Origin: Candidatus Eiseniibacteriota bacterium
Lineage (GTDB): Bacteria; Eisenbacteria; RBG-16-71-46; CAIMUX01
Direction: 5' to 3'
DNA: 64,000 nucleotides
NCBI GenBank assembly: GCA_020633975.1
Contig: JACKCR010000003.1
Location: forward strand, 248,001-312,000
Shown: in pieces, positions 1 to 11,604 of the stretch
Layout: every line of letters starts with the position of its first letter
Position numbering within the stretch: the stretch's first letter is position 1
Notes under the pieces: model-generated
What the model was told of the DNA's origin: nothing
Databases searched by the model: none
Seen by the model: only the letters and a program-made list of their open reading frames with translations
Made by a program: the position numbers and the translations under genes

Positions 1-1796
1 GCGTCGTGGACCGAGAGCGTGACCCGTTCGGACTGGGGCAGCTGGAAGTGGATGTCGGTCTGGCCGCGGAACGGGTTCGGGCGGTTCTGTGCGAGAACGA
101 GCGTCGTCGCTGTCGTTCCGAGCTCGTCACCCTGTGCTACGTCGGTGATCTCAGCACCGAGGGTGATCGTGCGCGACATGGCTCCCCCGGCCCCCTCGCA
201 CCTGTAGACTCCCTGCTCTGCTGCGTGTACGCCGTTCAGCGTCAACTCCGGTCCTGTCTCGCCTGCGAGCGGGACGCCGTCCTTCGTCCATTGATAGCTC
301 GAGGACGAGATGTCCGAGACCAGGACGAAGTCTGCCACGTCGATCCCGGGGCCGATGCCGATGGTCTGATCCTGCTCACCATCGATCCTCGCGACGGAGT
401 TGTCCCAGGTGCCACGATTGTCGAGATCCCCTTTCACTACGAGCGTGAACGATCCGCCGTTCTCGGTGATCGTCCCTTCGTTCACGAGCAATCCTTCCGT
501 CGTCGCGGTGATCGCGTTGAAGGCACGGTTGACGAGGACGTCCTCGACCACAGTGTTGCCCTTGAAGAGGACTTCACGGCCGAGGGCGAAGTAGCCCGCG
601 AGGCGCGCAGAGTCGATGTTGATGTCCCAGGTCGCGCAGTTCTGCCCGACCATCCGGATCTCGTTTCCGTTCGCGAGGACATCGCCATGATCCCAGGGGG
701 TGCCGGTGAGGATGGCGAAGTCCGTGAAGGTGAGGCTGCTGCCTGGCTCGAGGTCGAGCACGCCGATCCCGACTCCGATCTGATTCGCGGTCCGGAGCGG
801 TGCACCGACCACGAGTGCGTCCTCGATGACTTCAGGCAGGAAGAGACGGGCCTGACAAACCGCGGTGGGGCTGGAGGTGACCCTGAACGATTGGGGATTG
901 ATGTCGCCGAACGCGATCTGGCTGTTCCGGATCGTACCGTTGTTGATGACGTCGCCGACGAGCAGGATGGCCAGGAACGAAGTGTTCGCGTTCCGGATCT
1001 CTCCGTTGTTCTCGAGCGTGCCCGAGATGCGGACGACGCTGTGACCGAGCGTAGAGAAGTTCTGCCAGGTGCCGTTCAGGACCACGCCGTTCGTGAAGAA
1101 GACATCTTCCGACACGGACTGCACGTTGCCGTCCAGAACCGCCTGATCGACCGTGCAGTCCCAGAGGAAGGCGGACGGCCCCTCGAAGTAGATGGTGTTG
1201 CCGTTGGCCTGGAGCTGGCCGGCGAAGAAGCTCTCCTCGAGCGTCAACTTGCACTCGGGGTTCAGAACGAGGCGAAGGCCGGGCGTGTCGATGTCGACGA
1301 CACCCCTCACCCAGATCGGAGTGGTCGCGACCACGTCGCCAGTGGCACCGACGTCGAAGAACAGATTCGACTCGAACTTCGTGAGCGGATCCATCGAGAT
1401 CTCTCGATCACCCGAGCCAGTGAACCTCATGGTATCCAGGGTCCAGGCGCCTTCGTTGCGTACGTTTCCGCCGACGAAGAGAGAGAACTGGAAGATGTTG
1501 TCGCGAATCGTTCCCTGGTTGAGCACGGAACCGTTGGCGGTCAGCACGAGGAGACCTGTGGGCCCGTTGTGCACATCACCGCCCGAAAGCACGGTGAGAT
1601 CGTTGCAACTCGACGAGACGTCCACCGCAACGGGTCCGGCGATGACCACGTCGTCGCTACCACTCGGGACCACTCCGCCGACCCAGGTACTTCCCTGGGT
1701 CCAGTCGCCGCCTGCCTCCGTCGAAGTCACAGTAGCTGCGCTCGCGGGCGCAGCCGCGAGAAAGACACCGAGTACGAGCCATCGGTGAAGACGCAT
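1..1796 (-). CDS. Secreted protein with Ig-like domain and C-terminal sorting tail (3' end outside window)
   Basis: An open frame runs from ATG 1796 to the window edge without a stop (598 codons seen). The start has a good ribosome site (AAAGGAG, 8 bases upstream). Residues 1-20 form a signal peptide (MRLHRWLVLGVFLAAAPASA). The middle is Gly/Asn-rich with repeated 'N.G.I.N' turns, as in beta-solenoid or autotransporter-like passengers. Near residue 500 is an Ig-like segment (SYQWTKDGVPLAGETGPELT ... GVYRCEGAGG). The visible end (NRPNPFRGQTDIHFQLPQSE, then RVTLSVHD) is the beginning of an FlgD-Ig/Por-type sorting tail. It is therefore probably exported and surface-attached by a type IX-like route. 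No enzymatic motif is visible. A long open frame on the opposite strand (6-1859) is a shadow of this gene. Confidence 0.85.
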   Translation of the reverse strand, partial: MRLHRWLVLGVFLAAAPASAATVTSTEAGGDWTQGSTWVGGVVPSGSDDVVIAGPVAVDVSSSCNDLTVLSGGDVHNGPTGLLVLTANGSVLNQGTIRDNIFQFSLFVGGNVRNEGAWTLDTMRFTGSGDREISMDPLTKFESNLFFDVGATGDVVATTPIWVRGVVDIDTPGLRLVLNPECKLTLEESFFAGQLQANGNTIYFEGPSAFLWDCTVDQAVLDGNVQSVSEDVFFTNGVVLNGTWQNFSTLGHSVVRISGTLENNGEIRNANTSFLAILLVGDVINNGTIRNSQIAFGDINPQSFRVTSSPTAVCQARLFLPEVIEDALVVGAPLRTANQIGVGIGVLDLEPGSSLTFTDFAILTGTPWDHGDVLANGNEIRMVGQNCATWDINIDSARLAGYFALGREVLFKGNTVVEDVLVNRAFNAITATTEGLLVNEGTITENGGSFTLVVKGDLDNRGTWDNSVARIDGEQDQTIGIGPGIDVADFVLVSDISSSSYQWTKDGVPLAGETGPELTLNGVHAAEQGVYRCEGAGGAMSRTITLGAEITDVAQGDELGTTATTLVLAQNRPNPFRGQTDIHFQLPQSERVTLSVHD

Positions 1797-1934
1797 GGAG
1801 AGAACTCCTTTCGATCGTGTCGACGCCCGGGCACTCTTCGTTGCGCGAACTCACTCTGAGATCGTTTGCCGTTCGTCGGTTGGACGTACCGCACCGTGGA
1901 GGCGTGGGCGCGATCCGTCTCTCGGAAACACTGG

Positions 1935-3632
1935 CTATCGGATCATGTGCAGGGTTCGGGTCGACGTGCCTTGGTCCGTCTTCAGGCGGTAGAGATAGAC
2001 TCCGCTCGGCACGTCGTCTCCGTGACTGTCGCGTCCATCCCAGAGCTGGAAGTGCTCGCCCGCAGGAAGGAGAGTGTTCGTCAGCTCCATGACGCGGGTG
2101 CCGTCGACTGCGTAGATTGTCAGTTCCACGCGACTCGCTTGGTCGATCCGAAACCGGATCGCCGCATCGCGTCCGGTGGGGTTGGGTTCGCAACGAAGCA
2201 GCAGTTGGTCCGCGCGCTGAGAGTCGTCACCCGAGTCGAGCGACGACGTGTCACCTGGCGAGATGGACGCAACGAACGCGTTCGCAAACGTACCCGAGAA
2301 GTTCTGTCCGCCGAAGTCCGCGCCGTCTCCGACTTGGCCGGCGAGGAACACCTGGCCACTCGGCCCAACCGCAACCGCATCGGCCTTGTCGAATCCGGAC
2401 GAGCCGGCCGTCAGTGCCCACCGGAAGTCGCCTGACGCGGAGTAGGCGAGGACCAGCGCATCCTGGGAACCGTAGGACGGCGGAATGTCTCCCTCGCCAC
2501 TCCAGTCGACGCTGCCGCGGGAGAAGCCCGCGAAGTAGACGTCGCCCGTGGCCGGACTCGCGATCAACGAGCCGCTTCCCGGCCCCGCGTCGCCAGTGAC
2601 GCCTTCCGTCTGAACCTCACGCAACCAGACGAAGTCGCCGGCCGGGTCGATCTTGGTGAGGAAGAAGTCATAGACCCAGTCTGGGCCTTCGGCGACCAAG
2701 TCTCCGAACGAGAAGGCGGCGCTGAGGATTCCTGCGAGGTAGGCCGAGCCGGATCCGTCGCTCGCGATGCGTGGTTCCTGGAAGGTGATGTCCTCCACGA
2801 AGCGAACCCATTCCGGGGTTCCTCCGGGCTCGTACTTCACCACGTACATGTTGTAGGTGAACTGTGTCGTGGCCTCCAGGCCGCCAAAATCGTGAACGCC
2901 GCTTCCGGCTGCGCCGGCCACCCAGAGGGTGCCGTCGGGATCTACGGAAAGGCCACTGACCAAGCGGACTCCGTCCTGAACGATCGACTCTAGGGTGGCG
3001 CCGCTCTCGTCGAGCCTTCGGATCTCGGCCACCTGGAAGTCCGTCATCACGGCCGTCCACACTCGGTCCTGCGCGTCGATCTCGACCGCTTCGATGCCGA
3101 AGAGATCCGGTTCCGCCACGTTGAGGTCGATGAGCCAGTCCACCTCACGATCGGCGCCGATCTTCAGGAGGAACGCGTGCGAGATGCTGGGTGGCCCGGA
3201 GAGCATGTGTTCGTCGTCGACGAAGAGGCTCCCTCGATAGCTCCCGCATACGACGATCGCTCCGGAGGAGTCGACGTCGAGATCACGGACGTCCACCTGA
3301 CCGAGGACCGAGCCACTCCAAATCAAGGTTCCACTCGCATCGCGGTGATCGATCGCATAGTCACCTTGATAGCGGACCCCGGAGATTCCGTGGCTCTGCG
3401 TGAGCCGGGCACTGATCGGTTCGCCTTCGGCGGTGACGACGACCGAGCTCTGGAGGAACGACGGATTGGTCGAGAGGTCCATCGGCTGGACATCTACCCA
3501 GCCGAAGTCCTGCGCCCTTGCCGTCGACGCTGCGAACAGGGCGAGCACGACGAGCGAGCCGTGCATGGCAATTCGGGCACAAGCGGGTACTGGCTTCGGG
3601 GCGACTTCAGAAACGGCGGCCAATGGGGGCAT
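1935..3632 (-). CDS. SBBP-type beta-propeller secreted protein with sorting tail
   Basis: A 565-residue protein. ATG 3632 has a strong ribosome site (GAAAGGAG, 8 bases upstream), so it is preferred over the internal ATG 3566. That gives a long signal peptide ending near TARAQ (about residue 41). The body holds repeated propeller blades (DSSGAIVVCGSYRG, DPDGTLWVAGAAG, SGSAYLAGILS, TGDVYFAGFSRG, SGQVFLAGQVGDG), the pattern of SBBP repeats. The last ~85 residues are an FlgD-Ig/Por-type tail (CEPNPTGRDAAIRF ... WDGRDSHGDDVPSGVYLYRL). It is likely exported and surface displayed; ligand unknown. It is a distant paralogue of the two proteins at 36.9-40.4 kb and is divergent from the cytolysin-like gene at 3906. 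Confidence 0.88.
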   Translation of the reverse strand: MPPLAAVSEVAPKPVPACARIAMHGSLVVLALFAASTARAQDFGWVDVQPMDLSTNPSFLQSSVVVTAEGEPISARLTQSHGISGVRYQGDYAIDHRDASGTLIWSGSVLGQVDVRDLDVDSSGAIVVCGSYRGSLFVDDEHMLSGPPSISHAFLLKIGADREVDWLIDLNVAEPDLFGIEAVEIDAQDRVWTAVMTDFQVAEIRRLDESGATLESIVQDGVRLVSGLSVDPDGTLWVAGAAGSGVHDFGGLEATTQFTYNMYVVKYEPGGTPEWVRFVEDITFQEPRIASDGSGSAYLAGILSAAFSFGDLVAEGPDWVYDFFLTKIDPAGDFVWLREVQTEGVTGDAGPGSGSLIASPATGDVYFAGFSRGSVDWSGEGDIPPSYGSQDALVLAYSASGDFRWALTAGSSGFDKADAVAVGPSGQVFLAGQVGDGADFGGQNFSGTFANAFVASISPGDTSSLDSGDDSQRADQLLLRCEPNPTGRDAAIRFRIDQASRVELTIYAVDGTRVMELTNTLLPAGEHFQLWDGRDSHGDDVPSGVYLYRLKTDQGTSTRTLHMIR

Positions 3633-3905
3633 GGTCGGATGCTCCTTTCTCCGGTCTAGTCGTCGGAGACCGAGGCGTCTTGATACCGCCGGACACGGCT
3701 GGCCCGGGTGGGGTCCCCTAACTCACATTCCAACAGCCACATAAGTCCCCTCCTCAGGAAATCCTCGCCCCGCGCGAGATAGATCTGCGTGCCGAGAGGC
3801 GTCTCTGCGTTGCTGGGAGTGAACGCCGGACCGGCCGTCACATCGGCTGGATCCCAAAGAAAACCACTCCGAGCTGCGCCAGCTGCGCAGGGAGACCTGA
3901 TCACC

Positions 3906-5786
3906 ATGACGACTCTACGAAACACCCTGCGCGGAGGGCAGTATCCGCTCCTCCTGAGCGGCCTGCCCCTGGCCGCCGCGCTCTTCCTCCCCGGCTGCGG
4001 TCGCGACGAAGTCGCGCCGAAACTCGAAGGCGGGAGCGACAACGCATTCCAAGAGGTTCTCGACCAAGGGAACGACTTCGAGCAGGTCACTCCTGCGTAC
4101 GACGAAGTCGTTCACGACGCCGAAGAGGAAGAGGCGACCGACGGAACCATCTGGCTCTGCACGCGGAAGACGGTCTCCGCGGTGAACGCACCCGATGGGT
4201 ACTCCACCTTCGACCCGAACGCGGACGTCATCTACCCGGGTAGCCTCCTCCAAGGGGCCACCCTCGATCGTGCGACACCAGATCCGATCGTCGTCCCACG
4301 CGCGGGCGGCCGTCTCTCCATCGACCTCAACAACGGATCCCCAGAAGTGACCGCGACCGTGGAGTCGATGACCGAGAGCGGCGTCCGTCAGGCCATGAAC
4401 GAGATCATCGCGAACAACAACGGAATCGGCGCGGCCCGGTTCGACTTCAACCAGTTCCAGGTCCACTCGCGCGAGCAGCTCGCGGCCTCGCTCGGCGTCA
4501 ACGTCTCGACGCTCTCGTCGTCGTTCAATGCGAAGCTGAGCTTCAGCACGGATCAGGAATACAACCGGTGGCTCGTCCAGCTGAACCAGAGCTACTACAC
4601 GATCGTCTACGACAAGCCAGCCACCTACTCCGAGGTCTTCGCACCGGAGGTGACTCCCGAGATGCTCGACCGCTACGTCGGTCCCGGCAACCCGGCCGTC
4701 TACGTCTCGTCCGTCACCTACGGCCGGATCTTCTACCTCCTCGTCGAGACGACGGCGTCGCGGCAGGAGCTCGCCGCCTCGGTCGAGGCATCGTTCAGCG
4801 CTGCCGTGGCCGGAGGTGGTATCGAAGGCGACGTCGAATACGTGAGTGAGCTCGAGAACTCGCACATCAAGGTGTTCGCGCTCGGAGGCGACGAAGAGCT
4901 CGCACTCGCGACCTTCAGCGGAGACTTCGAAGCGGTCCGTGACTTCCTCACCCAGGGCGGAGACATCGCGACCGGACGCCCGCTCTCCTACACGCTCCGT
5001 GCGCTCAAGGACAACAGCGCGGTGAAGGTGAAGGTCGCGAGCGACTACGACATCGTCGACTGCCAGCCCGTCGCGGAATCGCTCGAGCGACCGATCGTCT
5101 GGTACAACGCCGAGTTCGGACTCGACGCCAACGGCCCGTACGGAATGGTCAGTCGCTGGAAGGACTCGTTCGGCAAGCCGGAGATGGACGCTGTCCCCCG
5201 CGTGCTCGACTACGGCGGACTCCGGATCCCGAACGGCGTCAACAACCGGAAGGCGTACGTCAGCATGAGCTGGGACGGATCGCTCAGCGAAGGCGGGTTC
5301 GGGTTCAGCGGAGCGAACTTCCGGAACACGGACTACACGATCTTCGCGGTCCTCTTCAACAGCACGAACCCGGACGACAACCGCCCCGTCGACTTCCTCT
5401 ACGGCGAGAGCACACAGGCGGGACGAGGACTGCGACTGGGGTTCACGTCGAACACCGGGGTCTACATGTCGCACGGTGATGGCTGCACGCTCTCCGCGGA
5501 CATGGGCGTGCCGAGTCAGGCCTTCCGTCTCTACACCTTCCGCTACTCCCAGACGGAAGGGATGTCGATCTACGTCGACGGGGCGAAGGTGGCCGAGGAC
5601 CGGAGCCTGACCCTGCCCCTCAGCTCGTTCAGCGGCGCGACGCTCGGTGGTCGGGACGGGTCCTACCAGGGGATCAACCCGCTCATCACGCTCAACTTCG
5701 CGGAGTTCCGCTGCTTCGGGATCGCGGCCACGGAGGCGCAGCGCGCTTCGATCGAGCGCGAGATGCTGGTCAAGTACGGGCTTTGA
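3906..5786 (+). CDS. Cholesterol-dependent-cytolysin-type lipoprotein with LamG-like C-terminal domain
   Basis: The start is ATG 3906 (AGGGAGA upstream); an in-frame GTG at 3789 gives only an unrelated N-terminal extension. The protein has 626 residues. Residues 1-31 are a lipoprotein signal with lipobox LPGC (Cys31). Residues ~80-390 match domains 1-3 of thiol-activated cytolysins: YPGSLL at 110, VHSREQLAASLGVN, LNQSYYTIVYD, VYVSSVTYGRIFYLLVETT around 272, ELENSHIKVFALGGDEE with the conserved Gly-Gly at 327-328, and LSYTLRALKDNSAVKVK. The family's domain 4 with the Trp-rich undecapeptide (ECTGLAWEWWR) is absent. Residues ~395-626 instead look like a LamG/concanavalin-type beta-sandwich (WYNAEFGLDANG, SIYVDGAKVAEDRSL). 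In family terms it should oligomerise into large beta-barrel pores; the target membrane and receptor are unknown. A dedicated pair of hairpins follows, so it is probably monocistronic. Confidence 0.88.
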   Translation: MTTLRNTLRGGQYPLLLSGLPLAAALFLPGCGRDEVAPKLEGGSDNAFQEVLDQGNDFEQVTPAYDEVVHDAEEEEATDGTIWLCTRKTVSAVNAPDGYSTFDPNADVIYPGSLLQGATLDRATPDPIVVPRAGGRLSIDLNNGSPEVTATVESMTESGVRQAMNEIIANNNGIGAARFDFNQFQVHSREQLAASLGVNVSTLSSSFNAKLSFSTDQEYNRWLVQLNQSYYTIVYDKPATYSEVFAPEVTPEMLDRYVGPGNPAVYVSSVTYGRIFYLLVETTASRQELAASVEASFSAAVAGGGIEGDVEYVSELENSHIKVFALGGDEELALATFSGDFEAVRDFLTQGGDIATGRPLSYTLRALKDNSAVKVKVASDYDIVDCQPVAESLERPIVWYNAEFGLDANGPYGMVSRWKDSFGKPEMDAVPRVLDYGGLRIPNGVNNRKAYVSMSWDGSLSEGGFGFSGANFRNTDYTIFAVLFNSTNPDDNRPVDFLYGESTQAGRGLRLGFTSNTGVYMSHGDGCTLSADMGVPSQAFRLYTFRYSQTEGMSIYVDGAKVAEDRSLTLPLSSFSGATLGGRDGSYQGINPLITLNFAEFRCFGIAATEAQRASIEREMLVKYGL

Positions 5787-5816
5787 CATCGACGTGGCTC
5801 CCTCGCAGGAGCGAGA

Positions 5817-5855
5817 CCCTTGCCCGGCAGGCGGAGACGCCCCAACGGGCAAGGG
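5817..5855 (+). terminator. Hairpin terminator after the cytolysin-like gene
   Basis: A perfect 10-bp stem, CCCTTGCCCG (5817-5826) with CGGGCAAGGG (5846-5855), and a 19-base loop holding a second small stem (GGCG/CGCC). It lies 31 bases after the stop codon. There is no clear T-run, so intrinsic termination is inferred from stem strength and position. Confidence 0.6.
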
Positions 5856-5869
5856 AGATCGGATTCAGC

Positions 5870-5906
5870 CGCGCTCCCGTCCTCGAACGAGACGGACGGG
5901 AGCGCG
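5870..5906 (+). terminator. Second strong hairpin in tandem
   Basis: A perfect 13-bp stem, CGCGCTCCCGTCC (5870-5882) with its complement (5894-5906), and an 11-base loop. It lies just downstream of the first hairpin and before the ABC transporter genes. It may insulate the transporter from the upstream gene or act as a bidirectional block. Confidence 0.5.
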
Positions 5907-6014
5907 ACCTGCACATTCCCCCGAATAGTCTTCCTGGGATCCGGTACGGCCTCTCCGACTACACTGCCGTCGGCGGTGGTTCCTCCCGGGAGGCAGTTTG
6001 ACGGAAACAGGCCA

Positions 6015-7256
6015 GTGAGAGCGCTCGTCCGGTTCTATGTGCGCGGCGCTGCTCGGATCGCGCAACGGAACGCACTCGTGACGTTCGCGCTCACGATCCT
6101 CGCCTTCCTCCTCGTCCCCGATGCGCCCCGGATCGCGCGGCAGATCGTGGTGGCAGTCACCGCGAGCGACGTGCCGCGGGGACCGGCTCTCGCACTCGCC
6201 GTCCTCGCCATCGCTGCCGCGGACGGCGCGGCCAAGACCCTGCGGATCGGACTCGGTGGATGGCTGGCCAGTCTCCCCTACTCAGTGGCCGCACTCCGCC
6301 GCGCGTTCGCCTTGGCCCTCGTCGTACCGCTCGCACCGATTCTCGCGTACGTCGCGATCGGCGCTGTGCTCACTCCCACGCGATACGAACTCAGCCTTCA
6401 TCCTCCAACGCTCCTCGGCTTCCTGCTCGGAATGCTGGGTGCGGCAGCGTCCGCAGTGCCGACACGTCGACGGGTGCTGGGTCGGCCGCTTGTTTGGGTC
6501 GCGGCACTCGTCTGGGTGCAAGGGACTTGGTGGGCGACACTCGGGTCCGCAGTCGCGCTCGTCGTCTGGGACCGTATCGCCGGACCCGTCGTTCCCAAGA
6601 AGCGGCCGTCCGAGCGGTCATCCTCGATCGATCGCTGGATCCTGCCACGCCTCTCCCTTCGCGCACTTGGTCCCTACGTGTTCTACCCGGCCCTCATCGG
6701 AGGACTGCTTCTCGGCGCGGCCTGGCTCTATCGGGTGAACAACGGACTCGCACGTCCGGACGCGGCGCTGGCGACCCGGCTCGCTCTGCTCTCTGCGTTC
6801 CTGCTCGGCAATCTGGTCACCGCGGAGAGACTGCTGGAGCGGCGTCGTCCGTGGCCGTGGGCTCGATCGCTTCCAATGAGTTCGAGACGACGAGTCCTGG
6901 ACGACGCCACGGTCTTCGGCGTTCTGCATCTCCCCGCGCTCGCACTCGCGACGTCGTTCGATCCGTTCGTCGGGCTCGTCGGACTCGCGGTTCTCCCTAC
7001 GACGAGTCTCCTTTCGGCCGGAGCCATCCGCCGTGCACGCGGCAGACTCACGGGCGCGAGCGGAGTCCTGTTCTGGAGCCTCGTTCCTTTCGTCGCGCTC
7101 TGCAGCGTGTCCCCGTGGACCGCAGCGTTGGCACTTCTCTTCACGCCTCTAGCGCTCTCGCTCGCGGCACGCGCGGAGCGAAGGTGGATCGCGACCGCAT
7201 GGGATCCACTTCATCACGACGCCGCCGGCGATTCACTCAGCGAGGTCTATCGATGA
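6015..7256 (+). CDS. ABC transporter membrane subunit (multi-pass)
   Basis: About 413 residues from GTG 6015, with purine-rich GGAAACAGG just upstream. The open frame extends further 5' (to 5820), but that part crosses a hairpin and has no protein-like composition. The protein is almost entirely hydrophobic, with roughly 10-12 membrane segments (NALVTFALTILAFLLVPDAP, ALALVVPLAPILAYVAIGAV, YVFYPALIGGLLLGAAWLY and others). Its stop overlaps the start of the ATPase gene (ATGA at 7253), so the two are translationally coupled and should form one transporter. No close family is recognised; ABC-2-type export is possible. The substrate is unknown. Confidence 0.75.
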   Translation: MRALVRFYVRGAARIAQRNALVTFALTILAFLLVPDAPRIARQIVVAVTASDVPRGPALALAVLAIAAADGAAKTLRIGLGGWLASLPYSVAALRRAFALALVVPLAPILAYVAIGAVLTPTRYELSLHPPTLLGFLLGMLGAAASAVPTRRRVLGRPLVWVAALVWVQGTWWATLGSAVALVVWDRIAGPVVPKKRPSERSSSIDRWILPRLSLRALGPYVFYPALIGGLLLGAAWLYRVNNGLARPDAALATRLALLSAFLLGNLVTAERLLERRRPWPWARSLPMSSRRRVLDDATVFGVLHLPALALATSFDPFVGLVGLAVLPTTSLLSAGAIRRARGRLTGASGVLFWSLVPFVALCSVSPWTAALALLFTPLALSLAARAERRWIATAWDPLHHDAAGDSLSEVYR

Positions 7257-7993
7257 ACGCACCCACTCGTGGCATCGAACTGAGAGACGTCACGTTTTCC
7301 TATCAGGGAAGTACGAAGGGGCATCCCACGTCCCGCATCGATCTCGACGTGCCGAGTCTCCGTCTCGACCCAGGACTCACGCTTCTCCTCGGCCCCAACG
7401 GTAGCGGCAAGAGCACGCTGCTGAAGCTCGTGGCGGGAATCGAGCCGCCGGCGACTGGTCTCGTCACGATCGACGGAGCGGATCTCTGGACGCGTGAGCG
7501 CGAGGCTCGTCTCGGCATCGCGTACATTCCGGAGCAGCCGGACCTCAGTCCCTATGCGGCGGTCGGAGAAGTCGTCCGGCTCGTCTGCTCACTGCGAAAC
7601 GTTCCCTGGTCCGCGGGGCAGGAGATGTTGGAGCAGGTCGGACTGGGCGGGCTCGAGCACCGGACGGTTCGCGAACTCTCCCAGGGTCAGAAGCGACGCG
7701 CACTCTTCGCGTCCGCATTCCTCGGAGAAGCAACCACGCTCATCCTCGACGAGCCGCTGGTGTCGCTCGACCTCGACATGCGGGAGATGTTCCTCTCGTG
7801 GCTGCGCGAACGGCTCGATCGCGGTGCCTGCGCTCTGCTCTCGACGCACGAACTCGAGCCTTTCACGGACGCGGTGAACGCGGTCGTCTCGGTGAAGAGC
7901 GGTCAGGTCGTGAAGTCGGCTCCACCGGAACGTGGTGCTGGGCGACTCGAGAGGCTGCGTAGTCTGGCTCGCGGAAGCGAGAGCGTGGACTAG
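7253..7993 (+). CDS. ABC transporter ATP-binding protein
   Basis: A 246-residue ATPase starting at ATG 7253, overlapping the permease stop by 4 bases. Motifs in order: Walker A GPNGSGKST (47-55), Q-loop region around IPEQPDLSP, ABC signature LSQGQ (142-146), Walker B LILDEP (163-168), H-loop STHEL (His199). This is a single nucleotide-binding domain of normal length that would dimerise and power the upstream membrane subunit. The last four bases overlap the 3' end of the convergent gene at 7990, and no terminator is visible between them. Confidence 0.93.
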   Translation: MNAPTRGIELRDVTFSYQGSTKGHPTSRIDLDVPSLRLDPGLTLLLGPNGSGKSTLLKLVAGIEPPATGLVTIDGADLWTREREARLGIAYIPEQPDLSPYAAVGEVVRLVCSLRNVPWSAGQEMLEQVGLGGLEHRTVRELSQGQKRRALFASAFLGEATTLILDEPLVSLDLDMREMFLSWLRERLDRGACALLSTHELEPFTDAVNAVVSVKSGQVVKSAPPERGAGRLERLRSLARGSESVD

Positions 7994-8703
7994 ATCGCGC
8001 GCCCCTGCGGACCCGGCCGATTGGACGCTTTCGACCGCCGGATCAAGCCGACGATGAAGAGGATCAGCCCGATCGTCCCGATCACCGGGCCGAGGACGAA
8101 CGAGGCAACGCCGCTCCAGGTCCAGCCGGCCGCACCTTCGAGCGGTCGTTCGATCACGTAGAGGCGTGCGGACTCGACCGGACTTCCGTCGTCGTCCGTC
8201 GCTCCGACCTCTACGCGGATGCTGAGAGGTACTTCGCTTCCGCCCCCCGACCTCTTCCGACTCGTCGCGCCGGATCCACCGGCTGGATCGAACGACGCGC
8301 TCGTATGGGTGAGCGTGACCTCGGGATCGAACGAGTCGCGATGGGGACTGTCGGCTGCCGGTACGATCACGCTTCCGGTCAGCTCTCCCGCGCCGGCATG
8401 GAGTCGATCTCCGTCTTCCCCCTGGTACACGGAGTAGTTCACCGGCATGGAGAGCTGGACGATCGGATTGCCGCCGTCGACTTCGGACTCCACGAGTAGG
8501 ACCTTCGCCTCGATCCGAAGCTGCGCGCCCTTCCCGCGATCCACCCAGACGGAGTGGACGGTCTCAGTCCCCGGTTCGATAGGGAGATTGGCGACCTCGC
8601 GTGCATCGGTTGCGGTCTTGATCGCACGTCCGAAGAACGCACAGCTGGAGAAGCTGACGACCAACCCCAGGATCGCGACGAGACAACCTGCCTTCCAGAG
8701 CAT
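7990..8703 (-). CDS. Membrane-anchored protein of unknown function
   Basis: About 237 residues. ATG 8703 is chosen because GGGGGA sits 5 bases upstream; an adjacent GTG at 8706 is the alternative. The N-terminus (GCLVAILGLVVSFSSCAFFG) is either a signal anchor or a lipoprotein signal ending at a Cys. The central part is a beta-rich soluble domain with no motif I recognise. Near the C-terminus is one clear membrane segment (FVLGPVIGTIGLILFIVGLI) followed by a basic tail (RRSKASNRPG). The topology resembles DUF-type E3/BAM-like membrane proteins, but I make no family claim. It converges on the ABC ATPase gene. Confidence 0.65.
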   Translation of the reverse strand: MLWKAGCLVAILGLVVSFSSCAFFGRAIKTATDAREVANLPIEPGTETVHSVWVDRGKGAQLRIEAKVLLVESEVDGGNPIVQLSMPVNYSVYQGEDGDRLHAGAGELTGSVIVPAADSPHRDSFDPEVTLTHTSASFDPAGGSGATSRKRSGGGSEVPLSIRVEVGATDDDGSPVESARLYVIERPLEGAAGWTWSGVASFVLGPVIGTIGLILFIVGLIRRSKASNRPGPQGRAI

Positions 8704-8790
8704 CACGTTCCCCCATCGATCGACTTTCGTGGTCCAACATGTGGTTCGATCAGTCCACGGTCGACGATTCCCATCCCGCGGTCGGTACCG

Positions 8791-11430
<2,640 letters not shown>

Positions 11431-11604
11431 GGAACTGCCTCGCATGGGTCGGGGGAGCACGAACGTGGCGCACTTCCCTGTCACTTGTGGGCGTCTTCCA
11501 GGACTCTCGCTGGACGCGTCGAGCCCCGTCCGGGGGGGAGGTACTTACAATAGTAGCAGAGCCCGGCCCCTGAGCAGCGCAGGAATCAGGCCGGGCACTC
11601 GGAT

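Noticed and set aside
6-1859. Long open frame on the plus strand (617 codons)
   Set aside because: It is antisense to a frame with a signal peptide, ribosome site, Ig-like domain and sorting tail; its own product is charged and featureless.
3915-5852. Long minus-strand open frame opposite the cytolysin-like gene
   Set aside because: Third-position GC creates antisense frames; its product is Arg/Asp/Glu-rich without domains.
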